Under the pieces are notes generated by a model. That model had not been told where the DNA came from, did not search any database, and saw only the letters and a list, made by a program, of their open reading frames with translations. 8,662 bases of DNA from Chromatiales bacterium. GTDB taxonomy: Bacteria; Pseudomonadota; Gammaproteobacteria; Chromatiales; Chromatiaceae. The translations under genes and the position numbers were made by a program. The stretch lies in NCBI GenBank assembly GCA_024639625.1, contig JAHEIA010000103.1, positions 1-8,662 of the forward strand. Direction: 5' to 3'. Below, in pieces: positions 1-5,977 of the stretch. Every line of letters starts with the position of its first letter. The stretch's first letter is position 1.

Positions 1-147
1 GCATTTTCCTGCAAGGCGCAACGCGTGGACCCTGGGATCTGCCGGACCAACTGCGAACTGCCGTATAGCTGGCTGCATGGCCAAGAAGAAACCAACGCCG
101 CTATTGTCTCCCCCTGCACCAGCGGGGAGTGTCGGCGCGGCAGGTTC
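1..147. other. Left-edge non-coding stretch
   Basis: No gene is supported here. On the minus strand the frame that follows the UspA stop codon stays open to the window edge, but it has no ribosome binding site and no recognisable protein family. The plus-strand frame from about position 25 runs antisense into the UspA gene and looks like a shadow. The only structure of note is the hairpin at 108-129. Confidence 0.5.
108..129 (-). terminator. Hairpin downstream of uspA, possible weak terminator
   Basis: A 6-bp stem CTCCCC/GGGGAG (108-113 with 124-129) continues after one bulged base into a 3-bp CTG/CAG stem with a CAC loop. It lies about 20 nt past the stop codon of the minus-strand UspA gene. 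There is no run of U after the stem, so a classical intrinsic terminator is not shown; it may only slow transcription or protect the 3' end. Confidence 0.25.
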
Positions 148-1020
148 TCAAGCGGCTTGATGCGGTGCGCGAACAACGAAAACCGGTTCCTCCGAAGAAT
201 GAATAACCGCATCCGTCACGCTGCCGAGGACCCATCTGCCGACGCCGTGCCTGCCGTGGGTGCTCATGGCCGTGATGCTGTTCGGTGTTTCCAGGGCGAA
301 ATCCGTGATCTGCTCCGCCGGTATGCCGCGCAGTACTTCGTAGGATAACTTCTTCAGCCCCGAGCTTGCCAGTTCGGCGATTTTCTTTTTCAGATAGCTT
401 TCCGCTGCATCATGTACGATCCCCGAGACTTCGTGCATGCGAATCGTCGACCCGGGAAACCGAGGGTTGTACGCGCGCAGCAAGATCATCTCCAGATCCA
501 ACGTCTTACACAGTGCGACGGCATAGGGGAGGATATGTTCCGCCACCTCCGAGCCGTCCAGGGGGACGATGACTCTGTCAAACTCGACGGGACCTCCCTC
601 CGGGCTTTTGGCGCCGGCGGGGATAAGCAATACCGGGGTTTTCGCGGCCTGAACGACCTTGTGGGCGACGCTACCGAGGATCCAGCGCTGTAGCCCCGAG
701 TAACCATGGGTCGCCATGACGATGAGGGTCAGGTCCCCATTCCCCGATTCGGCCTGCTCCAGGATTACTTCTGCCGGGCTGCCCTGTTCCACGATGCATC
801 TCGGCTCCACCCCCTGCGGCAGGGTGGCGGAGATCCGCTGCAGGTATTCTACGCGGTCTTTTTTCGCCTCCGCTATGACGTTCTCGGGGATATCCTCGAC
901 CTCGACGGCGCAGACAAAATCGGTGGCGGCCTTGAAACGATCCGCGAGAAGCAGCGCATGGGGCAGCACCTGCTCCGCCAACACCGAGGCATCCAGGGGT
1001 ACCAGTATTCTTCTGTACAT
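148..1020 (-). CDS. Tandem-domain universal stress protein (UspA family)
   Basis: This 290-residue protein consists of two fused Usp domains, residues 1-135 and 147-286. Each begins with the typical beta strand ending in an Asp (ILVPLD, D10; VIVPLDGS, D155). Each ends with the nucleotide-binding signature: THGYSGLQRWILGS (G106, G116-S117) and THGRHGVGRWVLGS (G256, G266-S267). In both, the first glycine of the classical G-x2-G-x9-G(S/T) motif is Ala or Ser, which is common in the family. Both domains therefore look able to bind ATP, unlike single-domain E. coli UspA. The start is supported by AGGGGAG about 9 nt upstream of the ATG. It lies 80 nt behind the permease gene on the same strand with no terminator between, so it is probably co-transcribed. 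Cytoplasmic; family members help survival in stress or starvation, but the exact role here cannot be read from the sequence. Confidence 0.95.
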   Translation of the reverse strand: MYRRILVPLDASVLAEQVLPHALLLADRFKAATDFVCAVEVEDIPENVIAEAKKDRVEYLQRISATLPQGVEPRCIVEQGSPAEVILEQAESGNGDLTLIVMATHGYSGLQRWILGSVAHKVVQAAKTPVLLIPAGAKSPEGGPVEFDRVIVPLDGSEVAEHILPYAVALCKTLDLEMILLRAYNPRFPGSTIRMHEVSGIVHDAAESYLKKKIAELASSGLKKLSYEVLRGIPAEQITDFALETPNSITAMSTHGRHGVGRWVLGSVTDAVIHSSEEPVFVVRAPHQAA

Positions 1021-1100
1021 CTTTTTTTCTCCCCTCGTGTAGGTTTTTCAGCTATCGGCAATGTGCAGGTCGCCCTTCCTGAACCTGGTCGGTCGATATT

Positions 1101-2477
1101 TCATCCGTTGGCAAAGGGTATCACCCAGATCAGCATGCCGAAAACGTAGCATATGCCGCTGGCAGCGAGGGTAAAGGTCACGCTCCACTTGAGAAACTCC
1201 CGGACCGATATCTTCCGCTTCTCCTCGCGTTCGGCGATATTCAAGGCGACGTAGAGCGCCGGGGCCCCCGCAATCGTCAGGTTGCTGCCCAGTGTTCCCG
1301 ACCAGACCAGCATCCACCACAGTGGCCAGGGATCCACGCCCTGGGTTCCGAGGTCACGGATCATGTAGAGGAACGTCAGGATGTATGCATCATGCTCCAC
1401 CACGCCGACGATGGGCACCGTCACCCAGTAGAGCAGCGAAGCCCCCGCAACCAGGCTCTCCTGGAACAGTGGCGCAATAGATTCGGCCAGCTGGTGAAGC
1501 AGGTGCGTTCGCTCCAGACCGCCGACGAGGGCGAAGAGGCCGATGTAGAAGAAGATCGCCCTCCAGTCGAGCTCTTGCAGTATTTCCTCGAATTCGGGTT
1601 TCTTCAAACGGTGCCCAAGCGATTCGATGACCAGAATCAGCAGCATGGCCCCCGACAAAGCGATGAAGCCGAGCGGAAAGCCGAGAAACTCGCGCAGCGA
1701 CATGGCGAGGATGGTGCCGAAGAAACCGACCAGGACGATCGTGGCGAACAAGCGGTCCGGTATGCGCGCATCGAAGGGCAGCGCGTCGCTCCCGCCCTTA
1801 TCTGTATCCGAACTTGGGGCCTTCGGGTCGTTGCCGCCGCTGGACCGTAGGGAGGAAGAGCGAAAACCGAACACATACATGACCGCAAGGGTCAGCACAA
1901 AGGTGACCATCAGGATAGGGAACGAAGACGGGCGGCCGTCCTGCCAGATAAACTCGAGAAACTCCGCGCCCGAGACACTGTGCAGCATCTGTGGCGGCAG
2001 ATCACCGAGCAGCAGTGCGGTGCCCATGAAATTCGAGCTGAACCCGATCATCAGGATGACCGGAGTGAGGGGGATCTTCAGGTGCCGCACGATGGGGATC
2101 GCTACCGGTGCCATCATCAAGATGACGACCACATTGTCGACGACCAGCGAGATGATCCCGGACAGCATGGATAGAATCATTACCAGGAGACCCGGATGCC
2201 CTCCGGATACGTGCAGGGCCTTTACCGACAGCCACTCCGGTATACCCGTTTTCCCCAGATAGCCGGCGATGATCCAGATGCTTACCAGGATGGCCATAAC
2301 GTTCCAGTCGACCGCGTTGAATGCGTCGACCTCGGTCATGGCGCCGAGCCAGACCATGGCGATTACGCCCAAAACAGCAGCGACCGAGCTATCGATGATC
2401 CCGGTGATCACTGCCAGAATCGTTGCCACGAAGACGATTACGGTTAACCAAATCGTTACATCTGTCATTTCCGTCAT
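1101..2477 (-). CDS. SLC13/CitMHS-type permease (ArsB/NhaD-like ion transporter)
   Basis: This is a 458-residue polytopic inner-membrane protein with two repeat halves joined by a hydrophilic loop (about residues 206-241). Hallmarks of the ion transporter superfamily are visible. The first half has VVDNVVVILMMAPV (D114-N115), then SSNFMGTALLLGDLPPQ (S148-N149-x2-G152-T153). The second half has SGTLGSNLTIAGAPA (S398-N399-x-T401), equivalent to the Ser-Asn-Thr binding signatures of SLC13 and the SNxGGT/GNGTLIGA motifs of NhaD and ArsB. At the second-half position where relatives have an Asp-Asn pair, this protein has Glu361-His362. I placed the start at the ATG of MTEMTDVTIW because AGAGG and AAAGAAG precede it; the frame is open 19 codons further upstream. 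The substrate cannot be fixed: Na+/H+ exchange, a dicarboxylate or another anion are all possible. The downstream Usp gene suggests a stress or ion-homeostasis role. Confidence 0.85.
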   Translation of the reverse strand: MTEMTDVTIWLTVIVFVATILAVITGIIDSSVAAVLGVIAMVWLGAMTEVDAFNAVDWNVMAILVSIWIIAGYLGKTGIPEWLSVKALHVSGGHPGLLVMILSMLSGIISLVVDNVVVILMMAPVAIPIVRHLKIPLTPVILMIGFSSNFMGTALLLGDLPPQMLHSVSGAEFLEFIWQDGRPSSFPILMVTFVLTLAVMYVFGFRSSSLRSSGGNDPKAPSSDTDKGGSDALPFDARIPDRLFATIVLVGFFGTILAMSLREFLGFPLGFIALSGAMLLILVIESLGHRLKKPEFEEILQELDWRAIFFYIGLFALVGGLERTHLLHQLAESIAPLFQESLVAGASLLYWVTVPIVGVVEHDAYILTFLYMIRDLGTQGVDPWPLWWMLVWSGTLGSNLTIAGAPALYVALNIAEREEKRKISVREFLKWSVTFTLAASGICYVFGMLIWVIPFANG

Positions 2478-2546
2478 CTTCTTTTTGCCTCTGTTTTGAC
2501 GGGCTACTCGGGACGTACCGCAGGAACCCAGCATCCGGCTGGTCCC

Positions 2547-2557
2547 TTGAGTCTCAA
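2547..2557. promoter_or_regulatory. 11-bp perfect inverted repeat upstream of the permease
   Basis: TTGAG-T-CTCAA is a perfect inverted repeat about 70 nt upstream of the permease start codon. The position would suit an operator in the promoter or leader, but it is short and could be chance. No regulator is identified. Confidence 0.2.
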
Positions 2558-2776
2558 TAACCGCTGTCCGCTCTTGGCTGGAATTTCGCTCGCTACCGCG
2601 ATGCCGGGTACCGTGTAGGCCACCCGGACGCGCGCCGGTCGCAACGCCGAGGACCCGAACAAGGTGAGGGCTATCGCGACCCCGGGATCTTGAATTTAGT
2701 GATGATCCTCAACGGGCGCAGCCCGGGCTGGAATCTTGAGAAGGCGGGTATCTGGCTCGCTCGAGTCGCCCCGAGG

Positions 2777-2863
2777 CAACAGACCTAAGGTCTTGTTGAT
2801 GCGTGTCCTGCGCCCACGGATATTTCCCCGCACACCCGTGCGTTGATCGCGACCGCATCAACA
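2777..2863. repeat. Cluster of overlapping inverted repeats
   Basis: Three elements overlap. A hairpin at 2777-2798 (CAACAGACC paired with GGTCTTGTTG, one bulged base, loop TAA) has nine pairs. A perfect 10-bp inverted repeat joins TGTTGATGCG (2794-2803) to CGCATCAACA (2854-2863). GTTGAT (2842-2847) can also pair with ATCAAC (2857-2862). The first two share 2794-2798, so they are mutually exclusive as RNA. The cluster lies 225-310 nt downstream of the peptidase stop and 300 nt upstream of the permease. It could be an operator with GTTGAT half-sites or an RNA structure; no U tract supports termination. Confidence 0.4.
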
Positions 2864-3087
2864 CGATGTTTGCGTGCCGAACTAGCCGGCCCTCTCGCCA
2901 GCTTAGCCGGTGATTATCACCTGGGTACGTATAGCAAGAAAGTATTGCAGTTCTGTTACGCGAGAAGATCCGAGCCCCAATTGCCCCTGTTTCCCGCCGT
3001 GCCCTCCCAAGGCGGAGCGCACCAACAATCACGCAGGCCGGGCCCAAGCGAATCGGACTTCATGCCCGATATCTTCCCCGATCGCCG

Positions 3088-3975
3088 CTACCGGGCCCTG
3101 CGCACCCGGAACCAGCTGCGAATCAGTGGCTTTCCGAGCCGGCGAACCAGCCCTTCCACTACGCTGTGCGATGTCCCCTTGCGGGGGCGCCGCTCACCGG
3201 ACGAAGGATGCCGGCTGCGGTTCGCTGCTTGGCGGACGGCGAGGCCTTGATCCGCTTGGGTGAGGGCGATGCGCTGTACCGTCGGGGGGGCCGGGATCAC
3301 CCTGCCTCTCCCAAGCCAGGGCCAGATGTGCAGCACTCCGACCAGGGAGGACGCGATGTAGGTTAACGAGCACGCGGTGAGAATCTTCCTCGCATCCGCG
3401 ACCTGTTCCCGGCTGATGTATCCGTCGCGCAGCATCGGCAGCGCCCGGCCGAAGCTGGCGTCGAGTTCCGATGGTAAGGCAGCCAGCTGGGCCGCGACAC
3501 CGGTGCCCAACATGCCGAGGCCGGCCGTGATGATTACGCTCGGGGGTATCGCGCGGCGACCGAGGAGCGAGGCGGCGGGTATGGCCAGCAGAATGATCGA
3601 GCCTATTTCTCCGGTTGCCTGCGCCACCTTGACCAGCCGGGTCCGCCACACGAATGGGCCATAGCCCGAGGCGTCTTGCATAGCATGCGCCGCCTCATGG
3701 GCGGCGGTGGTCACCGCGGTGAGCGTCTTTCCGTCAAACTTTTCGCGGGCAAGGCGCACTGCTTTGCTGTCGGGATCATAGTGATCGCCGATGTCCGTGC
3801 TCTCGACCCGCACGCCTTGCAGGCCATGTCGGTCGAGCATTGCTCTTGCCACTTCCGCGGCGCTGGCAGGAAGACTTTCGTCCGTGCAATCGTGTTGCTT
3901 CAACACATGCCGCACCCACAACCTGGGGCCGAAGACCAAGGCTGCCGCCGGAAGCAGGATGACAATCGGATGCAT
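3088..3975 (-). CDS. YugP-like membrane zinc metallopeptidase with extended C-terminus
   Basis: The 295-residue product matches the neutral zinc metallopeptidase family of B. subtilis YugP (Pfam Zn_peptidase_2). An N-terminal hydrophobic helix covers residues 3-16. The typical GDHYDPDSKAVRL segment (63-75) precedes the zinc motif HEAAHAMQ, where H93 and H97 bind zinc and E94 is the catalytic base. Two membrane segments follow (about 124-138 and 145-166), then PSELDASFGRA with E170 as likely third ligand. A last hydrophobic stretch lies at 200-216. The catalytic set looks intact. The family usually ends near residue 225-230; here about 70 more residues follow, with 16 Arg and 2 Lys but only 3 acidic residues. 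The start (MHPIVILL) is supported by GAGGAG closely upstream; the frame is open 34 codons earlier across a hairpin-rich gap. Substrates of the family are unknown; a role in membrane protein turnover is inference. Confidence 0.88.
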   Translation of the reverse strand: MHPIVILLPAAALVFGPRLWVRHVLKQHDCTDESLPASAAEVARAMLDRHGLQGVRVESTDIGDHYDPDSKAVRLAREKFDGKTLTAVTTAAHEAAHAMQDASGYGPFVWRTRLVKVAQATGEIGSIILLAIPAASLLGRRAIPPSVIITAGLGMLGTGVAAQLAALPSELDASFGRALPMLRDGYISREQVADARKILTACSLTYIASSLVGVLHIWPWLGRGRVIPAPPTVQRIALTQADQGLAVRQAANRSRHPSSGERRPRKGTSHSVVEGLVRRLGKPLIRSWFRVRRAR

Positions 3976-4050
3976 AACGCTCCTCGCCAAAACAGCGCTG
4001 CCTAGGATGACCGGAAACCTGCCTGTCCACCGGGTATCGTGCAGGCCTAA

Positions 4051-4125
4051 TCCCTTGTGGGATGCCGCTGCGGGCAAGCTGCGAAAGCCTGCCCGCCGTG
4101 GGCCGGCCGATTCTCCGCACGGCGG
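4051..4125 (-). repeat. Three hairpins between the K/A-rich gene and the peptidase
   Basis: Reading the minus strand after the stop of the 4147-4743 gene, there are three successive stems. The first is CCGCCGTG (4093-4100) with CACGGCGG (4118-4125), 8 bp. The second is GCGGGCA (4070-4076) with TGCCCGC (4090-4096), 7 bp, continued by GCT/AGC after one mismatch, with a GCGAA loop. The third is TCCC-TTGT-GGGA (4051-4062). None is followed by a U run. They may form a weak terminator or a processed leader for the peptidase message. The first two share four bases. Confidence 0.45.
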
Positions 4126-4146
4126 TGTACGGGCGACGGGCTGATG

Positions 4147-4743
4147 TTAGGTCACTGCCTTCTTCGCCGCCGGCTTCTTTGCTGCGGTCTTCTTTGCGGC
4201 CGGCTTCTTTGCTGCCTCCTTCGCCGTCTGTTTCTTCGCTGGCGCCTTTTTTACGGCCGGTTTTTTTGCTGCTGTCTTCTTCACCGCCGGCTTCTTTGCT
4301 GCCTTCTTTTTTGCTGCCTTCTTCGCCGCCGGCTTCTTTGCTGCCTTCTTCTTGCTGCCCGCCGCCTTCTTGCCCTGAGAAACCCCGATCGAGCTCAGCG
4401 CATTCTGGCGCAGCGCCTCGAGGCTTGCGCCAATGGTTTCTAACGAAGTCTCGCCAGCCTCTTTCACGTCGTCGAGAAGATCCCAGAAAAGTTGTGTCGG
4501 TTCTTTGATATGGACTTTCCCCGCGACCGCCGCGGTTGTGTCCGCTGCGGAATTGGCCATCTTCGACACCTTTTCGGTCAGGCTGTCGAACAGCTCTTTG
4601 ACCTCGCCGGCCAGCGTATGGCTGGTCTTTTCCACCTCATCGAGAAAACCCAGTGTGCTCTCTTTTACCGATGCGGTTGCCTTCTTGGTGACCTTCTTAT
4701 CCTTCTTTGCGTTCTTGGCCTTTTTCGTTGCCCCAGGAGCCAT
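4147..4743 (-). CDS. Phasin-like helical protein with histone H1-like Lys/Ala/Pro tail
   Basis: The 198-residue protein has three parts. Residues 1-22 are lysine-rich. Residues 23-120 are acidic, amphipathic and free of proline apart from one site near residue 82, and should form long helices (VEKTSHTLAGEVKELFDSL, then LFWDLLDDVKEAGETSLETI). Residues 125-198 are a low-complexity tail built from KKPAAKK, KKTAAKK and KKPAVKK units. Such tails bind DNA non-specifically in AlgP-type regulators, bacterial H1-like proteins, and the polyhydroxyalkanoate granule proteins PhaF and PhaM. A phasin-like domain plus this tail resembles PhaF/PhaM, which link granules to the nucleoid, but no PHA gene is in the window. 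GAGGGA about 7 nt before the ATG supports the start. The alternative is a pure nucleoid protein. The tail is certain; the cargo, if any, is not. Confidence 0.8.
   Translation of the reverse strand: MAPGATKKAKNAKKDKKVTKKATASVKESTLGFLDEVEKTSHTLAGEVKELFDSLTEKVSKMANSAADTTAAVAGKVHIKEPTQLFWDLLDDVKEAGETSLETIGASLEALRQNALSSIGVSQGKKAAGSKKKAAKKPAAKKAAKKKAAKKPAVKKTAAKKPAVKKAPAKKQTAKEAAKKPAAKKTAAKKPAAKKAVT
4150..4371 (-). repeat. Low-complexity repeat encoding the K/A/P tail
   Basis: The DNA repeats units such as GCCGGCTTCTTTGCTGC (plus strand) at spacings that are multiples of three, encoding the KKPAAKK units of residues 125-198. Several copies of GGCTTCTTTGCTGC are identical. Such tracts recombine easily, so tail length may vary between strains. 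The repeats also create long antisense frames rich in Leu, Cys and Arg that are artefacts. Confidence 0.8.
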
Positions 4744-4914
4744 GGTATTTCCCTCTTGCGACGTGAAGTGAAAAATGTTGGTTGGGTGCTACCCCATCCC
4801 CCTCGGTGTTGTCGTTGCTACCGACCCGTAGCTTGAAGCCATTCATCGATGCGTTGCATCGCTAACAACAGCGAGCCAGCATGTGCTCAAAAGTCGATGT
4901 ATTACGACATCAGA

Positions 4915-4943
4915 AATATAGACCTGATCACCAAAATAAACAG
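4915..4943 (-). promoter_or_regulatory. Possible promoter of the K/A-tailed gene
   Basis: On the minus strand TATATT (4920-4915) is a good -10 hexamer in the only AT-rich patch upstream of the gene. With a 17-nt spacer the -35 would be CTGTTT (4943-4938), which is a poor match, so this might be a stress-sigma or activator-dependent promoter. It would give a leader of about 165 nt. This is a guess from composition. Confidence 0.25.
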
Positions 4944-5081
4944 GATCTTGCGTGTGTTGTCCAGTATTCGAGCTGATCCTGATCAACTTCCGCTCGCGTG
5001 GTCCGAGTGATTCTTCGAATCGCGCAACCGGACTGAGCGTGCGCCAGGGCTTGTAACGCGGGCGATTCGGTAGCGGAAGGC

Positions 5082-5126
5082 GCGGCTCCGGGTCGGAGTT
5101 CGGGCTGCTAACCGACCTGGAGCCGC
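5082..5126. repeat. 15-bp near-perfect inverted repeat (45-nt hairpin)
   Basis: GCGGCTCCGGGTCGG (5082-5096) faces CCGACCTGGAGCCGC (5112-5126) across a 15-nt spacer. Fourteen of 15 positions pair; the exception (5090 with 5118) is G·U if transcribed rightward and C/A if transcribed leftward. No U tract follows on either strand. It lies about 100 nt past the stop of the minus-strand glycine-zipper gene. It could be a REP-like palindrome, a 3'-end stabilising hairpin, or the core of a small RNA. I found no second copy in the window. Confidence 0.6.
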
Positions 5127-5173
5127 AGATGGTGAAAGCGACTGGGCGCGCGGCGAGCGACAGGCCCGACAAC

Positions 5174-5189
5174 TTTGCGACTCCGCAAA
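5174..5189 (-). terminator. Hairpin after the glycine-zipper gene, possible weak terminator
   Basis: TTTGCG-ACTC-CGCAAA gives a perfect 6-bp stem with a 4-nt loop, starting about 33 nt past the minus-strand stop codon at 5223. No U run follows, so termination is uncertain. Confidence 0.3.
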
Positions 5190-5222
5190 CGCGCTGCCCG
5201 CGATCGCAGGCGAGGCGCCGAC

Positions 5223-5450
5223 CTAGCTCTCTTGCAGCGTCTGCTGAATCGGACCCTGCAATTCCATCACGGCCTTCTTTGACAATGTGGCGCCTGCAAC
5301 CGCGCCAAGCACGCCACCTGCCAAGGCCCCCCAAGGGCCGAGCCGAAGCCCATAAGTAACCCCCAGCTTCGTCGCCGCAAAGGCGCCGCCGGCACCCCCG
5401 GCGATGGTACCTGCCCAGATCAACAGCGCATTCTTCGTATTCGTATCCAT
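5223..5450 (-). CDS. Small glycine-zipper membrane protein
   Basis: The 75-residue protein has two hydrophobic glycine/alanine-rich segments, residues 8-27 (IWAGTIAGGAGGAFAA) and 38-56 (GPWGALAGGVLGAVAGAT). They are separated by a short polar turn and followed by a polar tail of about 19 residues. Repeated GxxxG spacings (G14/G18, G41/G45, G45/G49) are the glycine-zipper pattern that packs membrane helices tightly, so a helical hairpin in the inner membrane is likely. I do not recognise a named family. GGGGAC sits just before the chosen ATG. An in-frame ATG eight codons earlier has a worse upstream sequence. It is divergent from the EcsC gene and shares its control region. It might be a structural membrane protein or a pore-type peptide; the sequence does not decide. 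Confidence 0.75.
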   Translation of the reverse strand: MDTNTKNALLIWAGTIAGGAGGAFAATKLGVTYGLRLGPWGALAGGVLGAVAGATLSKKAVMELQGPIQQTLQES

Positions 5451-5516
5451 TGTTGTCCCCAAGTCAATGTTCATTAGGAAATCTGCAACACAGACGCACA
5501 AGACTCACACCACTTG

Positions 5517-5545
5517 ATATTGGTGCGCCCAAGTGCGCTCGTCAA
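5517..5545 (-). promoter_or_regulatory. Predicted sigma-70 promoter of the glycine-zipper gene
   Basis: On the minus strand TTGACG (5545-5540, five of six consensus bases) is followed after 17 nt by CAATAT (5522-5517). The -35 is strong and the -10 weak. Transcription would begin near 5510, giving a leader of about 60 nt. The -10 overlaps the imperfect palindrome at 5520-5532. Confidence 0.4.
5520..5532. promoter_or_regulatory. Imperfect palindrome overlapping the -10, possible operator
   Basis: TTGGTGCGCCCAA has TTGG/CCAA ends and a 5-nt centre. It resembles the perfect palindrome TTGGCGCGCCAA 50 bp further on, and covers the -10 and spacer start of the predicted promoter, where a bound repressor would block transcription. 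The regulator is unknown. Confidence 0.3.
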
Positions 5546-5582
5546 GCCGAATAGCACTGCGGCGATCGGCATCGGTTCGTAG

Positions 5583-5594
5583 TTGGCGCGCCAA
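5583..5594. promoter_or_regulatory. Perfect 12-bp palindrome, possible operator
   Basis: TTGGCGCGCCAA is fully self-complementary. It lies about 38 bp upstream of the predicted -35 of the glycine-zipper gene and about 385 bp before the EcsC start. With the similar site at 5520-5532 it could form a two-site operator. Short GC palindromes occur by chance in such DNA, so confidence is limited. Confidence 0.35.
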
Positions 5595-5977
5595 TGTTAC
5601 TGTTTGGTTACGGCGTTTCCCGTAGCAGCTATTGGTGGTAAGTTACGAATACGCTCACTTGGTTTACGTGCAACGGGATAACCTAACGATGCATCACAAT
5701 ATCGTTTTGTCCCAGGGGCAACAGGTGCGGCGACCGGCAGGTCCTTCTGCTTCTTCACGGGTCTGCGCAAAGGCGAGATGCGGCCCCGCGTTGATTCTCT
5801 CGAGGTCGCCGATCCGGACGAATTAACGGGATAGCTTGCGCGCCGGCCAGCGGTTCCTGGAGACCGGGGCGCGGATCGCCGCAGGTCGAAACACTGCCTT
5901 CGCGGCGTTAATTGCCTCTTTATCTGGAGGTCCGAGGTTCGACCAAACCATAAGTCTGAAACTATAGGGAAACGGCC

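Larger units (their letters stand above)
2478..3087. other. 610-nt intergenic region, no supported gene
   Basis: The stretch lies between the stop of the zinc peptidase and the start of the permease, both on the minus strand, so it should hold the permease promoter. Frames of 110-135 codons cross it on both strands, but their products are Arg/Ser/Pro-rich, have no family resemblance, and the plus-strand ones run antisense into the peptidase gene. I see inverted repeats at 2547-2557, 2604-2627, 2777-2798 and 2794-2863. No convincing sigma-70 promoter could be picked out by eye. Confidence 0.6.
4744..5222. other. 479-nt intergenic region, no supported gene
   Basis: It lies between the start of the K/A-tailed gene and the stop of the glycine-zipper gene, both on the minus strand. 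A 163-codon minus frame crosses it but has no ribosome binding site, no family likeness, and overlaps the glycine-zipper gene in another frame. It holds an AT-rich patch (about 4885-4945) that may carry the promoter of the K/A-tailed gene, a small IR CGATGC-GTT-GCATCG at 4847-4861, two direct copies of CCTGATCA (4923-4930 and 4978-4985), and the large inverted repeat at 5082-5126. Confidence 0.6.
5451..5977. other. 527-nt divergent control region
   Basis: It separates the minus-strand glycine-zipper gene from the plus-strand EcsC gene. A 64-codon plus frame inside it lacks a ribosome binding site and any family resemblance. It contains a predicted minus promoter at 5517-5545, two TTGG/CCAA sites, three GTTAC motifs (5596, 5607, 5642), two copies of AACGGGATA (5672 and 5825), and a hairpin at 5877-5907 (CGCCGC with GCGGCG) about 70 nt before the EcsC start. 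No clear EcsC promoter could be assigned. Confidence 0.6.

Noticed and set aside
1..150. Minus-strand frame open from the UspA stop codon to the left edge, with an ATG at 78-76 (MQPAIRQFAVGP...)
   Set aside because: No ribosome binding site, no family likeness, and about 50 open codons are not unusual in GC-rich DNA. It could be checked only with sequence left of the window.
25..348. Plus-strand 107-codon frame at the left edge
   Set aside because: It starts with GTG, has no clear ribosome binding site, and two thirds of it are antisense to the well-supported UspA gene.
1392..2262. Long plus-strand frames (152 and 211 codons) opposite the permease
   Set aside because: They lie antisense to a clear membrane protein, and their products are rich in Arg, Asp and Gln with no domain; typical shadows of GC-rich coding DNA.
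2709..3047. 112-codon minus-strand frame between the permease and the peptidase
   Set aside because: Composition is Arg/Ser/Cys-rich without hydrophobic or helical pattern, no ribosome binding site, and it spans inverted repeats.
4057..4508. Plus-strand Leu/Arg/Cys-rich repetitive frames that look like a membrane repeat protein
   Set aside because: They are the antisense image of the Lys/Ala/Pro tail codons of the 4147-4743 gene.
4923..4985. Direct repeat CCTGATCA at 4923-4930 and 4978-4985 as a possible regulator site
   Set aside because: Eight bases in two copies at 55 bp is close to chance level and no third copy or known regulator supports it.
4843..5334. 163-codon minus-strand frame upstream of the K/A-tailed gene
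   Set aside because: It overlaps the glycine-zipper gene in another frame, runs through the 45-nt hairpin, and has no recognisable domain or start signal.
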